In this document: positions 1 to 6,964 of the stretch, piece after piece | Layout: every line of letters begins with the position of its first letter | How positions within the stretch are numbered: the stretch's first letter is position 1 | Assembly: GCA_034003745.1 (NCBI GenBank) | Contig: JAVEYA010000075.1 | Location: 1 to 11,760 of the forward strand | Source: JAVEYA01 sp034003745 | GTDB taxonomy: Bacteria; Bacillota; Peptococcia; DRI-13; PHAD01 | DNA length: 11,760 nucleotides | Reading direction: 5' to 3' | Translations under genes and position numbers: made by a program | The notes under the pieces: generated by a model | What the model was told of the DNA's origin: nothing | Seen by the model: the letters and a program-made list of their open reading frames with translations, nothing else | The model's database searches: none

Positions 1-840
1 CGGCTGTTTTCTTTCGGCATACCCGTTACCGTCACCCGGATGCTTTCGACGCTCTTTACCGCCGCGGAAGCCAGTATTATTCCCCGTCGATTATTAAAAG
101 CAGGCAGCACCCTTTCCCAGGCGGCCTCCTTTTATGGCGAACTGACCGGAGTGGCCTTTACCCTCTTGATGGTGCCGTCTACTTTAACCTTCTCCCTTTC
201 CACCTCCATCGTACCGGCCGTTTCCGAGGCGGAAAGCAAAAATAACAGGCGCGAGCTGCGCCAGCGAAGTACGGAGGCCATTAATATCACCCTCCTCGCC
301 GGCGTGCCCAGCGCCTTGATATTGTACTGCTGGGGTCCCGCCATCGCCCAGTTGTTATTCAAAGCGGCGCTGGGCGGTCAATTATTGCAATTATTAGCCT
401 TGGGCAGTATTTTTCTGTATGTATCCCAGGCTTCCATCGGTATCCTGCAGGGCATCGGCTGCGTTAAGACCATCTTCTTTAATACCCTGGTCTCCGGGGC
501 CATACGCCTGAGCGGCATCTACTATTTCGGCAGCGATCCGGCCAACTGCATCCCCGGCATCGCTCTTTCTTACGTCGCCAGTCATATCATAGGCGCTATC
601 CTGAATGTCTTCTTTATTATCCAAAAATGCGGGATCAGTTTCGAACCCCTCTTCTACCTGCGTTTGTTCTTTTCCGGCATAGTTCTGGTGAATCTGCTAA
701 ATTATACTACATTTCTTATTGAACAGAATATTCCGCTGCTGGTCTTACTTGTTCTGCTGTACGGCGTCCTTTTCTTTCTCCTGCTCCTGGCTACGGGCGA
801 TAAATATGCCCGTTTCATCCTCAAGCAATTATTTCACTGA
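1..840 (+). CDS. spoVB: SpoVB/MurJ-family polysaccharide or lipid II flippase, C-terminal part
   Basis: The frame is open from base 1, so the N-terminal half lies outside the window; 279 residues remain of a family usually near 520. The visible start, GIPVTVTRMLSTLFTAAEAS followed by IIPRRL, and the later VPSTLTFSLSTSIVPAVSEA stretch are typical of the SpoVB branch of the MOP/MATE-like exporter superfamily. About six to seven hydrophobic segments follow, ending in a very hydrophobic Leu-rich pair of helices near the C-terminus. Family members move lipid-linked sugar precursors across the cytoplasmic membrane; SpoVB acts in spore cortex synthesis. The gene converges on folE with a 5-nt gap. 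The sporulation role is inferred from the family; a vegetative MurJ-like flippase is the alternative. Confidence 0.88.
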   Translation, partial: RLFSFGIPVTVTRMLSTLFTAAEASIIPRRLLKAGSTLSQAASFYGELTGVAFTLLMVPSTLTFSLSTSIVPAVSEAESKNNRRELRQRSTEAINITLLAGVPSALILYCWGPAIAQLLFKAALGGQLLQLLALGSIFLYVSQASIGILQGIGCVKTIFFNTLVSGAIRLSGIYYFGSDPANCIPGIALSYVASHIIGAILNVFFIIQKCGISFEPLFYLRLFFSGIVLVNLLNYTTFLIEQNIPLLVLLVLLYGVLFFLLLLATGDKYARFILKQLFH

Positions 841-845
841 ATTCT

Positions 846-1412
846 TTATTGGCTATGCCCGTAGATTAAGGCCAGCGCCTCCGCCCGGCTTTTTTCCTGA
901 GTTCTTAAGATACCGCGTATGGCGGAAGTAATCGTCTTGCTGCCCGGCTTGTTCACGCCACGCAGAGTCATGCACATATGTTCGGCTTCGATGACCACAA
1001 TGACCCCGTAAGGATTCAGGCTCTTCATGATGGCGTCGGCAATTTGCGACGTCAGGCGTTCCTGCAACTGCGGCCGGCGAGCGAAGGCCTCTACTACCCG
1101 GGCCAGCTTGGATAGACCGGTCAGCTTGCCTTTTCTGGGAATATAGGCCACATGCGCCTTCCCATAGAAAGGCAGCAAGTGATGCTCACAGAAGGAATAC
1201 AACGGAATATCTTTGACCAGGATCATTTCTTCATGATGCTCATCAAAAACCACTTCCAGATGTTCTTCCGGACTTTGCTCCAAGCCCGCGAAGATTTCCG
1301 CACACATCCGGGCGTAGCGGTAAGGCGTATCTTTAAGTCCTTCACGGTCCGGGTCTTCGCCAATCGCTATTAAAATTTCTCTGACGGCTTTTTCAATTCT
1401 GGGGAAATCCAT
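846..1412 (-). CDS. folE: GTP cyclohydrolase I
   Basis: This 188-residue protein converts GTP to 7,8-dihydroneopterin triphosphate, the first step of tetrahydrofolate synthesis, in the cytoplasm. Length is typical of the bacterial type I enzyme. The zinc ligands are visible: Cys75 and His78 in CEHHLLPF and Cys147 in EHMCMTLRGV. The N-terminal PDREGLKDTPYR motif and the KLTGLSKLARVV and GSKTITSA segments are also canonical. The start ATG at 1412 has AAGGAG eight bases upstream. No other folate genes are in view. Downstream it meets the flippase gene tail to tail. Identification is secure. Confidence 0.97.
   Translation of the reverse strand: MDFPRIEKAVREILIAIGEDPDREGLKDTPYRYARMCAEIFAGLEQSPEEHLEVVFDEHHEEMILVKDIPLYSFCEHHLLPFYGKAHVAYIPRKGKLTGLSKLARVVEAFARRPQLQERLTSQIADAIMKSLNPYGVIVVIEAEHMCMTLRGVNKPGSKTITSAIRGILRTQEKSRAEALALIYGHSQ
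871..895 (+). terminator. Candidate intrinsic terminator for the flippase gene, inside the 3' end of folE
   Basis: On the plus strand GCC-a-GCG-cctc-CGC-cc-GGC is followed directly by six T (890-895). The six-pair stem has a small internal loop. It lies 31 bases after the flippase stop codon and inside the last codons of the opposing folE gene, a common arrangement when convergent genes leave no spacer. The stem is short, so efficiency is uncertain. Confidence 0.4.
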
Positions 1413-1448
1413 GGTTCAAGTCTCCTTTTAAGCTTTAATGGTATTCCC

Positions 1449-1457
1449 ATTCTACCA
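1449..1457 (-). promoter_or_regulatory. Candidate extended -10 promoter of folE
   Basis: On the minus strand TGGTAGAAT (1457 to 1449) fits an extended -10 element (TGn plus TAGAAT), placing a start near 1442 and a leader of about 30 nt before folE. No convincing -35 hexamer is present. The same bases form TGGTA-N9-TACCA (1457 to 1439), an imperfect candidate for an operator overlapping the -10. folE could also be read from the TPR gene upstream. Confidence 0.4.
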
Positions 1458-1486
1458 CAATATAAGGACAGGATGCACCTTTCCCT

Positions 1487-2227
1487 TCAGCAAGCTTCCA
1501 AACCATAGGCTTTGTTATAATACTCCACAGCTAAAATCTCAGCTCCCATTTCCTCGTAAATCTGGGCCAACTGAGAAAACCCCCGGCCTTTCCAGACATC
1601 GCTTACCTTTAAATATTCCGAGATTTCCAGCGCCTCCAGCAGATTATGCCCATTCTTCAGGCAACACACCAGGTTATAGGCAATATCCGGCGCGCAGCCG
1701 GATACGGCCAGACTACGGTAATAGAAACTTTCCGCCGAAGTATATTCCCGGAGGCCTTCATACACCCAGGCCAGGTTATTTAAAAGCTGATAATCGCAGG
1801 GATTATCCTTCAGCAAGTCTTTTAATAAGATTAAGGCTTCCCGGCTTTCCCCAACCTGCGCATAAACAGCGGCTAAATTTAAGCGGGTATCGTAATCCAG
1901 TGGTTCGATTTCCAGAGCCGTCCGGTAATAACGAATACTTTTTACCGTATCGCCCAGACGCCAGCAGCAATATCCCAGAGCACGCAAAAGTTCCGGGGAA
2001 ATGAATTTTGGCAGCATATCTTCCATTAATTCCGCCGCTTCCCGGTATCTGGCGCTGTAAATGCAGTCCTCCGCGTAATTCAGGCACCATTCCCTTTCTT
2101 TCTTTTCTCCCAAGTCGCTAAGCCTTTGCATACAGGCCAGGTATCGTTCATTCTTCTCCAACAGCCTGAACAGGCCGGCCAGCCGACGCAGCCAGAATGT
2201 TTTCAGCTTGTCCATCATACTTCGCAT
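1487..2227 (-). CDS. Tetratricopeptide-repeat protein
   Basis: A 246-residue soluble protein with no signal peptide. From about residue 60 onward it is a run of helical pairs with TPR spacing and hallmark residues, for example ALGYCCWRLGDTVKSIRYY, LNLAAVYAQVGESREALILL and LNNLAWVYEGLREYTSAESF, then more diverged repeats up to the C-terminus. TPR arrays bind other proteins; the partner cannot be told from sequence. The start is set by GGAGG seven bases before the ATG at 2227; the in-frame ATG six bases further upstream sits almost on the ribosome binding site and is unlikely. It lies upstream of folE on the same strand with a 74-nt gap, and is divergent from the membrane protein gene at 2400. 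Confidence 0.85.
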   Translation of the reverse strand: MRSMMDKLKTFWLRRLAGLFRLLEKNERYLACMQRLSDLGEKKEREWCLNYAEDCIYSARYREAAELMEDMLPKFISPELLRALGYCCWRLGDTVKSIRYYRTALEIEPLDYDTRLNLAAVYAQVGESREALILLKDLLKDNPCDYQLLNNLAWVYEGLREYTSAESFYYRSLAVSGCAPDIAYNLVCCLKNGHNLLEALEISEYLKVSDVWKGRGFSQLAQIYEEMGAEILAVEYYNKAYGLEAC

Positions 2228-2399
2228 TTTCATCCCTCCATTTATTTACAGAAAAGAATACTATATACTTCTACAAAAATATTCCATTTCCTTCCATTCT
2301 GTTTCTATACTTTTCTAAGCATATTCAAGTTGGCGCAGCATATGGATTAGGTAGGGAATATCCGTACAGGTATTAAGTATATTAGGGAGGTAAGCGTCC

Positions 2400-2804
2400 A
2401 TGAAGAGTAGCCTGAAAAACTCGCCCTCCTATGAGGGCTTTAAACTCAGTGCCGTAATCAAGGGACTTATTATCGCCTTGGTCCTGACCTTAATCTTGTG
2501 TATCCTGGTCAGTCTGGTCTTTCAGTTTACGCCCCTTTCCGAGAGCCTGCTGGATAATTTCTCCGCCTTTATCTTCTTCATCAGTATGCTGGCCGGCTCA
2601 CTTCTTACTGCTTACGCCGCCGGCGGCAAAGGCCTTCAGCACGGCCTGGCCGTCAGTGGACTGTATCTTTTGGTTATCCTGGCCATGGGCCTCATTTGGG
2701 ATCCTTTGTCTTTCACGCTCTTGCATATCGCCAAACGCGCCGGCCTGGCCCTGCTTTCCGGAGTGCTGGGGGGGTTCATAGGCATCGGCCTGGCCACAAA
2801 ATAA
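2400..2804 (+). CDS. Small four-helix membrane protein, TIGR04086/YrzE-like
   Basis: This 134-residue protein has a short polar N-terminus and four hydrophobic segments (about residues 21-46, 54-72, 83-101 and 111-132), with a Gly-rich last helix GVLGGFIGIGLA. Size, topology and the LAGSLLTAYAAGGKGLQHGLAVSGLYLL region resemble the TIGR04086 family of Bacillota membrane proteins, which includes B. subtilis YrzE and has no established function. GGGAGGT stands eight bases before the ATG. It is monocistronic: divergent from the TPR gene and followed by two hairpins. The family assignment is from memory of its pattern and is moderately sure; that it is a real integral membrane protein gene is very likely. 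Confidence 0.75.
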   Translation: MKSSLKNSPSYEGFKLSAVIKGLIIALVLTLILCILVSLVFQFTPLSESLLDNFSAFIFFISMLAGSLLTAYAAGGKGLQHGLAVSGLYLLVILAMGLIWDPLSFTLLHIAKRAGLALLSGVLGGFIGIGLATK

Positions 2805-2824
2805 AGCCTGTTATAAGCAGGCTT
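2804..2824 (+). terminator. Short hairpin after the TIGR04086-like gene
   Basis: AAGCCTG and CAGGCTT form a perfect 7-bp stem around a 7-nt loop, starting at the last base of the stop codon. No T-run follows, so on its own it may act as an mRNA-stabilising hairpin or weak terminator ahead of the stronger one at 2837. Confidence 0.4.
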
Positions 2825-2836
2825 CCCTAAACTCAA

Positions 2837-2880
2837 AAAGAAGTCAGATATATGGAGTGTTTCATATATCTGACTTCTTT
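2837..2880. terminator. Strong bidirectional intrinsic terminator
   Basis: Arms 2837-2854 and 2863-2880 pair over 18 bp without mismatch around an 8-nt loop. On the plus strand the stem ends in TTTCTTTT; on the minus strand it ends in CTTTTTGAG. It sits between the convergent TIGR04086-like gene and the spoVM-like gene, starting 3 nt after the latter's stop codon, so it can stop transcripts from both sides. Confidence 0.85.
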
Positions 2881-2883
2881 CTT

Positions 2884-2961
2884 TTACTTGATTATTTTTT
2901 TTAAAAATGCCAGCATAAACTTCGGCAGCTTAATATAATAGACCTTCTTGATATCCTTCAT
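2884..2961 (-). CDS. spoVM: SpoVM-like spore-coat anchoring peptide
   Basis: A 25-codon gene, MKDIKKV then YYIKLPKFMLAFLKKIIK. The YxIKLPKF core matches B. subtilis SpoVM (26 residues, YTIKLPKF core), including the proline that kinks its helix; the remainder can form a short amphipathic, Lys-rich helix. SpoVM is made in the mother cell, sits on the convex forespore outer membrane and anchors the SpoIVA basement layer of the coat. The start is supported by GGAGG eight bases before the ATG; the in-frame ATG five codons upstream overlaps that site. It lies 71 nt after pssA and directly before a strong terminator. Differences from SpoVM: four extra N-terminal residues before the core and loss of the Gly-Gly pair after it. 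Function is inferred from the motif. Confidence 0.78.
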   Translation of the reverse strand: MKDIKKVYYIKLPKFMLAFLKKIIK

Positions 2962-3032
2962 GCTCTCCGCCTCCATCCGCAATCGTTCTTTAAATATAGT
3001 ATTGCGAAAAAAGGCTTTGGTGACTGTCCCCT

Positions 3033-3536
3033 TTAGTATTTCCGCACCTTGATATTGCTGACCATCAAATATGAGAGAACAAGCATGGCCACAGGATAGA
3101 GGAAAAGCGGCGGCGCCGGCGCCAAAAGCGCCAGCAGCGCCATCAGCGAACCGGCAAAAGTAATCGGCACGCCTATAAAATAATCCATAATATTCAATAC
3201 ATTGAACCTGGCCAGACGGATCGCGCCGCACAAAGCAAAGACAATCGCCACCATCAGCCCGGGAGTGCCCAGGGAACTTAAGGCAACGCCGTAGGTTAAG
3301 AGTGCCGGCGCCACACCGAAGGAAACGAGATCCGATAAAGAATCCAATTCCTTACCGAAGTCCGAAGAAACCTGAAAATGCCGGGCGATCCGCCCGTCCA
3401 GGCCGTCTAAAACCATGGCAAACAAGATGGCTAACGCCGCTTCCCGATAAGTGCCGGCCATGGTATACCATAAAGAGGTAATCCCCAGGATGAGATTTGC
3501 CAAAGTAATGATTGTGGGCAAGAGCTTTTTACTCAT
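3033..3536 (-). CDS. pssA: CDP-diacylglycerol--serine O-phosphatidyltransferase
   Basis: This 167-residue integral membrane enzyme makes phosphatidylserine from CDP-diacylglycerol and L-serine. The CDP-alcohol phosphatidyltransferase signature is complete: D44-G-L-D47-G48-x2-A51-R52-x8-G61-x3-D65-x3-D69. Several hydrophobic segments flank it. The chosen ATG at 3536 has GGGAGGT six bases upstream and overlaps the end of psd by 8 nt, which suggests translational coupling; the longer frame starting at 3563 would read through that ribosome binding site. The next gene of the pathway, psd, precedes it, so the two products act in sequence on the same lipid. The type II (membrane, Bacillus-like) form is indicated. 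Secure. Confidence 0.96.
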   Translation of the reverse strand: MSKKLLPTIITLANLILGITSLWYTMAGTYREAALAILFAMVLDGLDGRIARHFQVSSDFGKELDSLSDLVSFGVAPALLTYGVALSSLGTPGLMVAIVFALCGAIRLARFNVLNIMDYFIGVPITFAGSLMALLALLAPAPPLFLYPVAMLVLSYLMVSNIKVRKY

Positions 3537-4185
3537 ATTTGAACCTCCCGATGACGGTTTCACCGCCGCGGACTTTCTGTCCGGAATGCACCAGAATTTC
3601 CGTACCCTTGGGCAGATAAATCTCCACGCAGGAACCGAATTTAATCATGCCGAAGCGCTCACCCCGGGACAGCACTTCTCCTGTCTTGGTCCAGCAGACG
3701 ATCCTCCTGGCAATAAACCCCGTTATCTGCGCTACCAGCACCGTATGCCGCGCGTCATGAATAGAGCGCAGGCCCAGATAATTTCTTTCATTCAACTCGG
3801 ACGCATGCCCCTTAAAAGCGGGCAGGAATTTCCCTTTGACATACTCAAGATATTCCACCGCTCCATCCAGCGGCGCCCTGTTAATATGCACATCGAAAAC
3901 GCTTAAAAAGATGCTTACTTTGATGGCGGGAGCATGGAGGTATCTCTCTTCCGCAACTTCCTCCACAAACTGGATAACGCCGTCAGCCGGAGAAATAATC
4001 TCTTCCCGGGACCCGGTATAGACGCGTTTAGGATTACGAAAAAAATACAGCACAAAAATTATAAATAATACCGGCAAGATGAGACCGGGCGGACCAAACC
4101 AGATCACAAACATAATCAAGCAGGCCAGGCCGGCCAGAATTAAGTCAATCGCGTCAGGCATCACCGGAAATTCATGCTTTTTCAT
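3529..4185 (-). CDS. psd: Phosphatidylserine decarboxylase proenzyme, short (archaeal-type) form
   Basis: This 218-residue membrane-associated enzyme decarboxylates phosphatidylserine to phosphatidylethanolamine using a pyruvoyl group formed by self-cleavage. The cleavage site is Gly184-Ser185 in KFGSCVE; candidate catalytic residues Asp68 (SPADGV) and His100 (FDVHINRAP) are in place. Two N-terminal hydrophobic segments (about residues 13-48) precede the catalytic part. Length and the FGS rather than LGST site match the short TIGR00164-type family. The ATG at 4185 lies 2 nt after the dinG stop with GGGGG five bases upstream; an in-frame ATG at 4197 (inside the end of dinG) is a possible alternative. 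It is followed by pssA with an 8-nt overlap. Confidence 0.95.
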   Translation of the reverse strand: MKKHEFPVMPDAIDLILAGLACLIMFVIWFGPPGLILPVLFIIFVLYFFRNPKRVYTGSREEIISPADGVIQFVEEVAEERYLHAPAIKVSIFLSVFDVHINRAPLDGAVEYLEYVKGKFLPAFKGHASELNERNYLGLRSIHDARHTVLVAQITGFIARRIVCWTKTGEVLSRGERFGMIKFGSCVEIYLPKGTEILVHSGQKVRGGETVIGRFKYE

Positions 4186-4187
4186 GT

Positions 4188-6956
4188 CTACCCCCATCTT
4201 TTCTGCCACGCCGTGATTTTGTCTTTCAGTTCGGACATCTCGCCCGCGCAATACTTCTGATTGGGCAGAGAATTAATAAATACTTTGCCGTAGCGCTTGG
4301 AAAGCAGCCTGCGGTCGAGAATGATGACGACGCCGCTGTCATTAATGGTCCTGATCAGCCGTCCGTAACCCTGCTTGAAACGCAAGACCGCCTGCGGCAA
4401 ACTATACTGCGCAAAGCCGTTTCCGCCGTCTGCGGTTATTTGCTCCAACCGCGCTTCCACAATGGGCAAATTTGGCGGCGCGAAAGGCAAGCGGACAATG
4501 ATCAATGATTTCAGCGCCTCTCCCGGCAGATCGATGCCTTCCCAAAAAGTATTAGCGCCGAAAATTACAGCCCGGGAATTATTTTTCATTTCACTGATTA
4601 ACGTATGCCGGCGGCCGTTTACACCGTCGGCGTACAGTTCCAGGCCGGATTGCCGCAGGGGTTCGAACAGCTTATCAAACATATAGCGCATCTGTTTATG
4701 AGAGGTAAAGAGCACCAGTGTATTGCCGCCGGTGGTCTTCAGATAAAGCTCCAGAGCCTCGGCCACCGCCAGGTTATAGGCTTCTTCCCCGGTCAGGGCC
4801 GGATCGGGAAGATTGCTGTCCACCAGGAGCAGGGCCTGCTCCTCATAATAAAAGGGGGATACTACCTGCAGACAATCCGCCAGTTCCTCCGGAATACCCA
4901 ACTGCACTTTGATATAGTTAAAGTTTGCTTCCACGCTGAGCGTAGCCGAGGTTAACACTACCGAGGATTTTGCGGAAAACAATTTTTCGTTAAACAACCC
5001 GGCCGTCTGCAGCGGCGTGATATTAAGTCTTAAATCCATCCGGAAAGCGTCTTTCTCCAACCAGTAAACCCGTTCCCCGGCGTTATTTTCCTGCAGGAAC
5101 TGTTTTAGGACCTCGCAATCACTTCTGATACGCAGCGTCAGTGTCTTCAGGGTATACAGCGGAAGTCCCCCATCCGTATCCCCCTCATCCGGGACGACGC
5201 TGTCGGATAATACTTTCAGGCACTCCAGAAGCGACGTCCCTTCCAATAGCAGATTGTCATACATGACGGTCAGAACCTGCCACCAGCGCTCTCCTCTCTT
5301 CTCCCCCCTGATGCGCACGGTATCGGGAAATTCCGGGGAATTTACGCTCATTTTGATTTCATTGATAATTTCATTTAGTCTTTTTATAATTGCTTCAATT
5401 TTACCGATATTCTCCAACATTTCCGGAGAGGCTGCAAAATATTTTTTCCAGTAATATACTATTCCGCCGCCGGTATGAATATCTCTTTTCATTAAGCCGG
5501 ATAGCTTTTTGCCGAATTCCTTCAGGGAAAAGACATCGCTGAATTGCCGCGTCCCTTCGTCATCCAGATGATGCGCCTCGTCAATAATCAGATAATCGTA
5601 AGCGGGCAGGATCATTTCTCCTGTTTTTAAATCGGATAAGAGCAGCGAATGGTTGACGATAACGATATCGGCAGCCTGGGCCCGTTGTTTCGTTTTCTGA
5701 TAATAGCACTCCTTCTGACAGGGGCAAAGATTTCCCGCACAACTTTCCGCCGTGGAGCTCAGTGATTGATAAATATCGTTTTCCCACTCGCGCAGGTTGA
5801 TATTATCCCGGTCTCCGCTTTTATCCCGGTTCAACCAGACAGCGATCCGGGCCAGCAAGAATTTCTCCGGCCAGTTCAATTCCCGGGGATTATCCTTAAT
5901 ACGGCGCCATTTATTTAAACACAGATAGTTGCCGCGCCCTTTTAAAACGGCTGCTTTGAAAGGCACATCCAGGTTCTGCCGCAGAAACCCTGTTTCTTTA
6001 CGGTACAATTGTTCCTGCAGGGCAATCGTATGGGTAGCGACGACGACTTTCTCTTCTTGACTTTTGGCCCAATAAACAGCCGGTAAGAGATAGGCCAAAG
6101 ATTTGCCCACGCCCGTTCCGGCTTCCACGATCAAATGGCGCTGTTGTTGAAAGGCTTTGGCCACCGCCTTCATCATCGCCACCTGCTGCTTCCTTTCCTG
6201 GTAAACCTCCAGGGCTTGGGCCACCTTGCCCCCGGGCGAAAGCAGCCCCTCCAGCGCCGGAATATCCCATAGAGGCGAACCGGAACGCTTCTGTGGAGCT
6301 TCCCTTTCTTCTCCGGCGTTCTGCGTGGGTATTTTCTCATCGAAATCATATTTCCGTATGCGTTCACGCAGGCTGTTTTCCAGGAAAGCCGCAACCGGAT
6401 GCCCGCTGCCCTGCAATAAGAAAAGCATCTCCTGTAAAAGGGCAACAGAAAAAGATTCCACTGTTTCCGTCATCCGCCCAAAAAGCTGTTCCAGAATCAG
6501 GACATCCGGAAGCGCGCGATGGGATAATTCAATTTTTATGTCCAGCGCCCGGGCCAGATTGCGCAGGGCATAGGAAGTCATTTGCGGATAGAGCAATTTG
6601 CTTAATTCCAGGGAGTCTATCACCGGATTATCCATTTTTTGTCCCAGCGCGGCTTCCAGAAAAGAGAGATCAAAAGCGGCGTTATGTGCGACAAGGGTCT
6701 TATCCTCCAGGAAGTCCGCCAGCTCTTCTCTGATCTCCCCGAAGGGGGGCGCGTCGGCGAGCATTTCCGGGGTGATGCCCGTCAAACCCGTAATAAAGGG
6801 AGAAATCGTCACGCCCGGATTAAGCAGTTGTTCCAGAATGCGCCTTTCTCCGGTCTCGGAATAGGTCAGCGCCGCAATTTCGATGATTTTGTCGGAAGCA
6901 GGGTCTAAGCCGGTCGTTTCCAGGTCCAGGAAGACATAGCCCGCAAGGTTCTTCAT
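4188..6956 (-). CDS. dinG: DinG-family ATP-dependent helicase with N-terminal 3'-5' exonuclease-like domain
   Basis: This 922-residue cytoplasmic XPD-like superfamily 2 helicase is probably used in repair of stalled or R-loop-containing DNA. In numbering from an upstream in-frame TTG (subtract 4 for the ATG), an exonuclease domain of the DnaQ type comes first with all three motifs: D15 and E17 (FLDLETTG), D100 (AHNAAFD) and H150-D155 (HRALPD). The helicase follows: Walker A GTGVGKS (284-290), DEAH in IIDEAHHLDD, GANTFWEGIDLPG, and motif VI QGYGRLIR. Cys350, Cys410, Cys415 and Cys421 keep the x4/x5 spacing known for the E. coli DinG Fe-S cluster, so a 4Fe-4S cluster is likely. The TTG at 6968 overlaps the GAGGAG site, so the ATG at 6956 is the start, 8 nt after ahcY. 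Confidence 0.95.
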   Translation of the reverse strand: MKNLAGYVFLDLETTGLDPASDKIIEIAALTYSETGERRILEQLLNPGVTISPFITGLTGITPEMLADAPPFGEIREELADFLEDKTLVAHNAAFDLSFLEAALGQKMDNPVIDSLELSKLLYPQMTSYALRNLARALDIKIELSHRALPDVLILEQLFGRMTETVESFSVALLQEMLFLLQGSGHPVAAFLENSLRERIRKYDFDEKIPTQNAGEEREAPQKRSGSPLWDIPALEGLLSPGGKVAQALEVYQERKQQVAMMKAVAKAFQQQRHLIVEAGTGVGKSLAYLLPAVYWAKSQEEKVVVATHTIALQEQLYRKETGFLRQNLDVPFKAAVLKGRGNYLCLNKWRRIKDNPRELNWPEKFLLARIAVWLNRDKSGDRDNINLREWENDIYQSLSSTAESCAGNLCPCQKECYYQKTKQRAQAADIVIVNHSLLLSDLKTGEMILPAYDYLIIDEAHHLDDEGTRQFSDVFSLKEFGKKLSGLMKRDIHTGGGIVYYWKKYFAASPEMLENIGKIEAIIKRLNEIINEIKMSVNSPEFPDTVRIRGEKRGERWWQVLTVMYDNLLLEGTSLLECLKVLSDSVVPDEGDTDGGLPLYTLKTLTLRIRSDCEVLKQFLQENNAGERVYWLEKDAFRMDLRLNITPLQTAGLFNEKLFSAKSSVVLTSATLSVEANFNYIKVQLGIPEELADCLQVVSPFYYEEQALLLVDSNLPDPALTGEEAYNLAVAEALELYLKTTGGNTLVLFTSHKQMRYMFDKLFEPLRQSGLELYADGVNGRRHTLISEMKNNSRAVIFGANTFWEGIDLPGEALKSLIIVRLPFAPPNLPIVEARLEQITADGGNGFAQYSLPQAVLRFKQGYGRLIRTINDSGVVIILDRRLLSKRYGKVFINSLPNQKYCAGEMSELKDKITAWQKRWG

Positions 6957-6964
6957 CGTTCTCC

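Noticed and set aside
1438..2004. 188-codon plus-strand frame opposite the TPR gene
   Set aside because: Pro/Arg-rich composition typical of an antisense shadow, with no family resemblance, while the opposite strand encodes clear TPR repeats.
2962..3032. Sporulation sigma-factor promoter for the spoVM-like gene
   Set aside because: An AATACTAT string resembles part of a SigE/SigG -10 element, but no matching -35 at the right distance could be found, so it is not listed as a feature.
2884..3231. Long minus-strand frame covering the spoVM-like gene and part of pssA
   Set aside because: Its first two thirds overlap pssA in another frame and have a Cys/Gly/Ala-rich shadow composition; only the last 25 codons have a ribosome binding site and a recognisable motif.
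6293..6733. 146-codon plus-strand frame inside dinG
   Set aside because: It lies wholly opposite conserved DinG exonuclease and linker codons and shows no motif or ribosome binding site.
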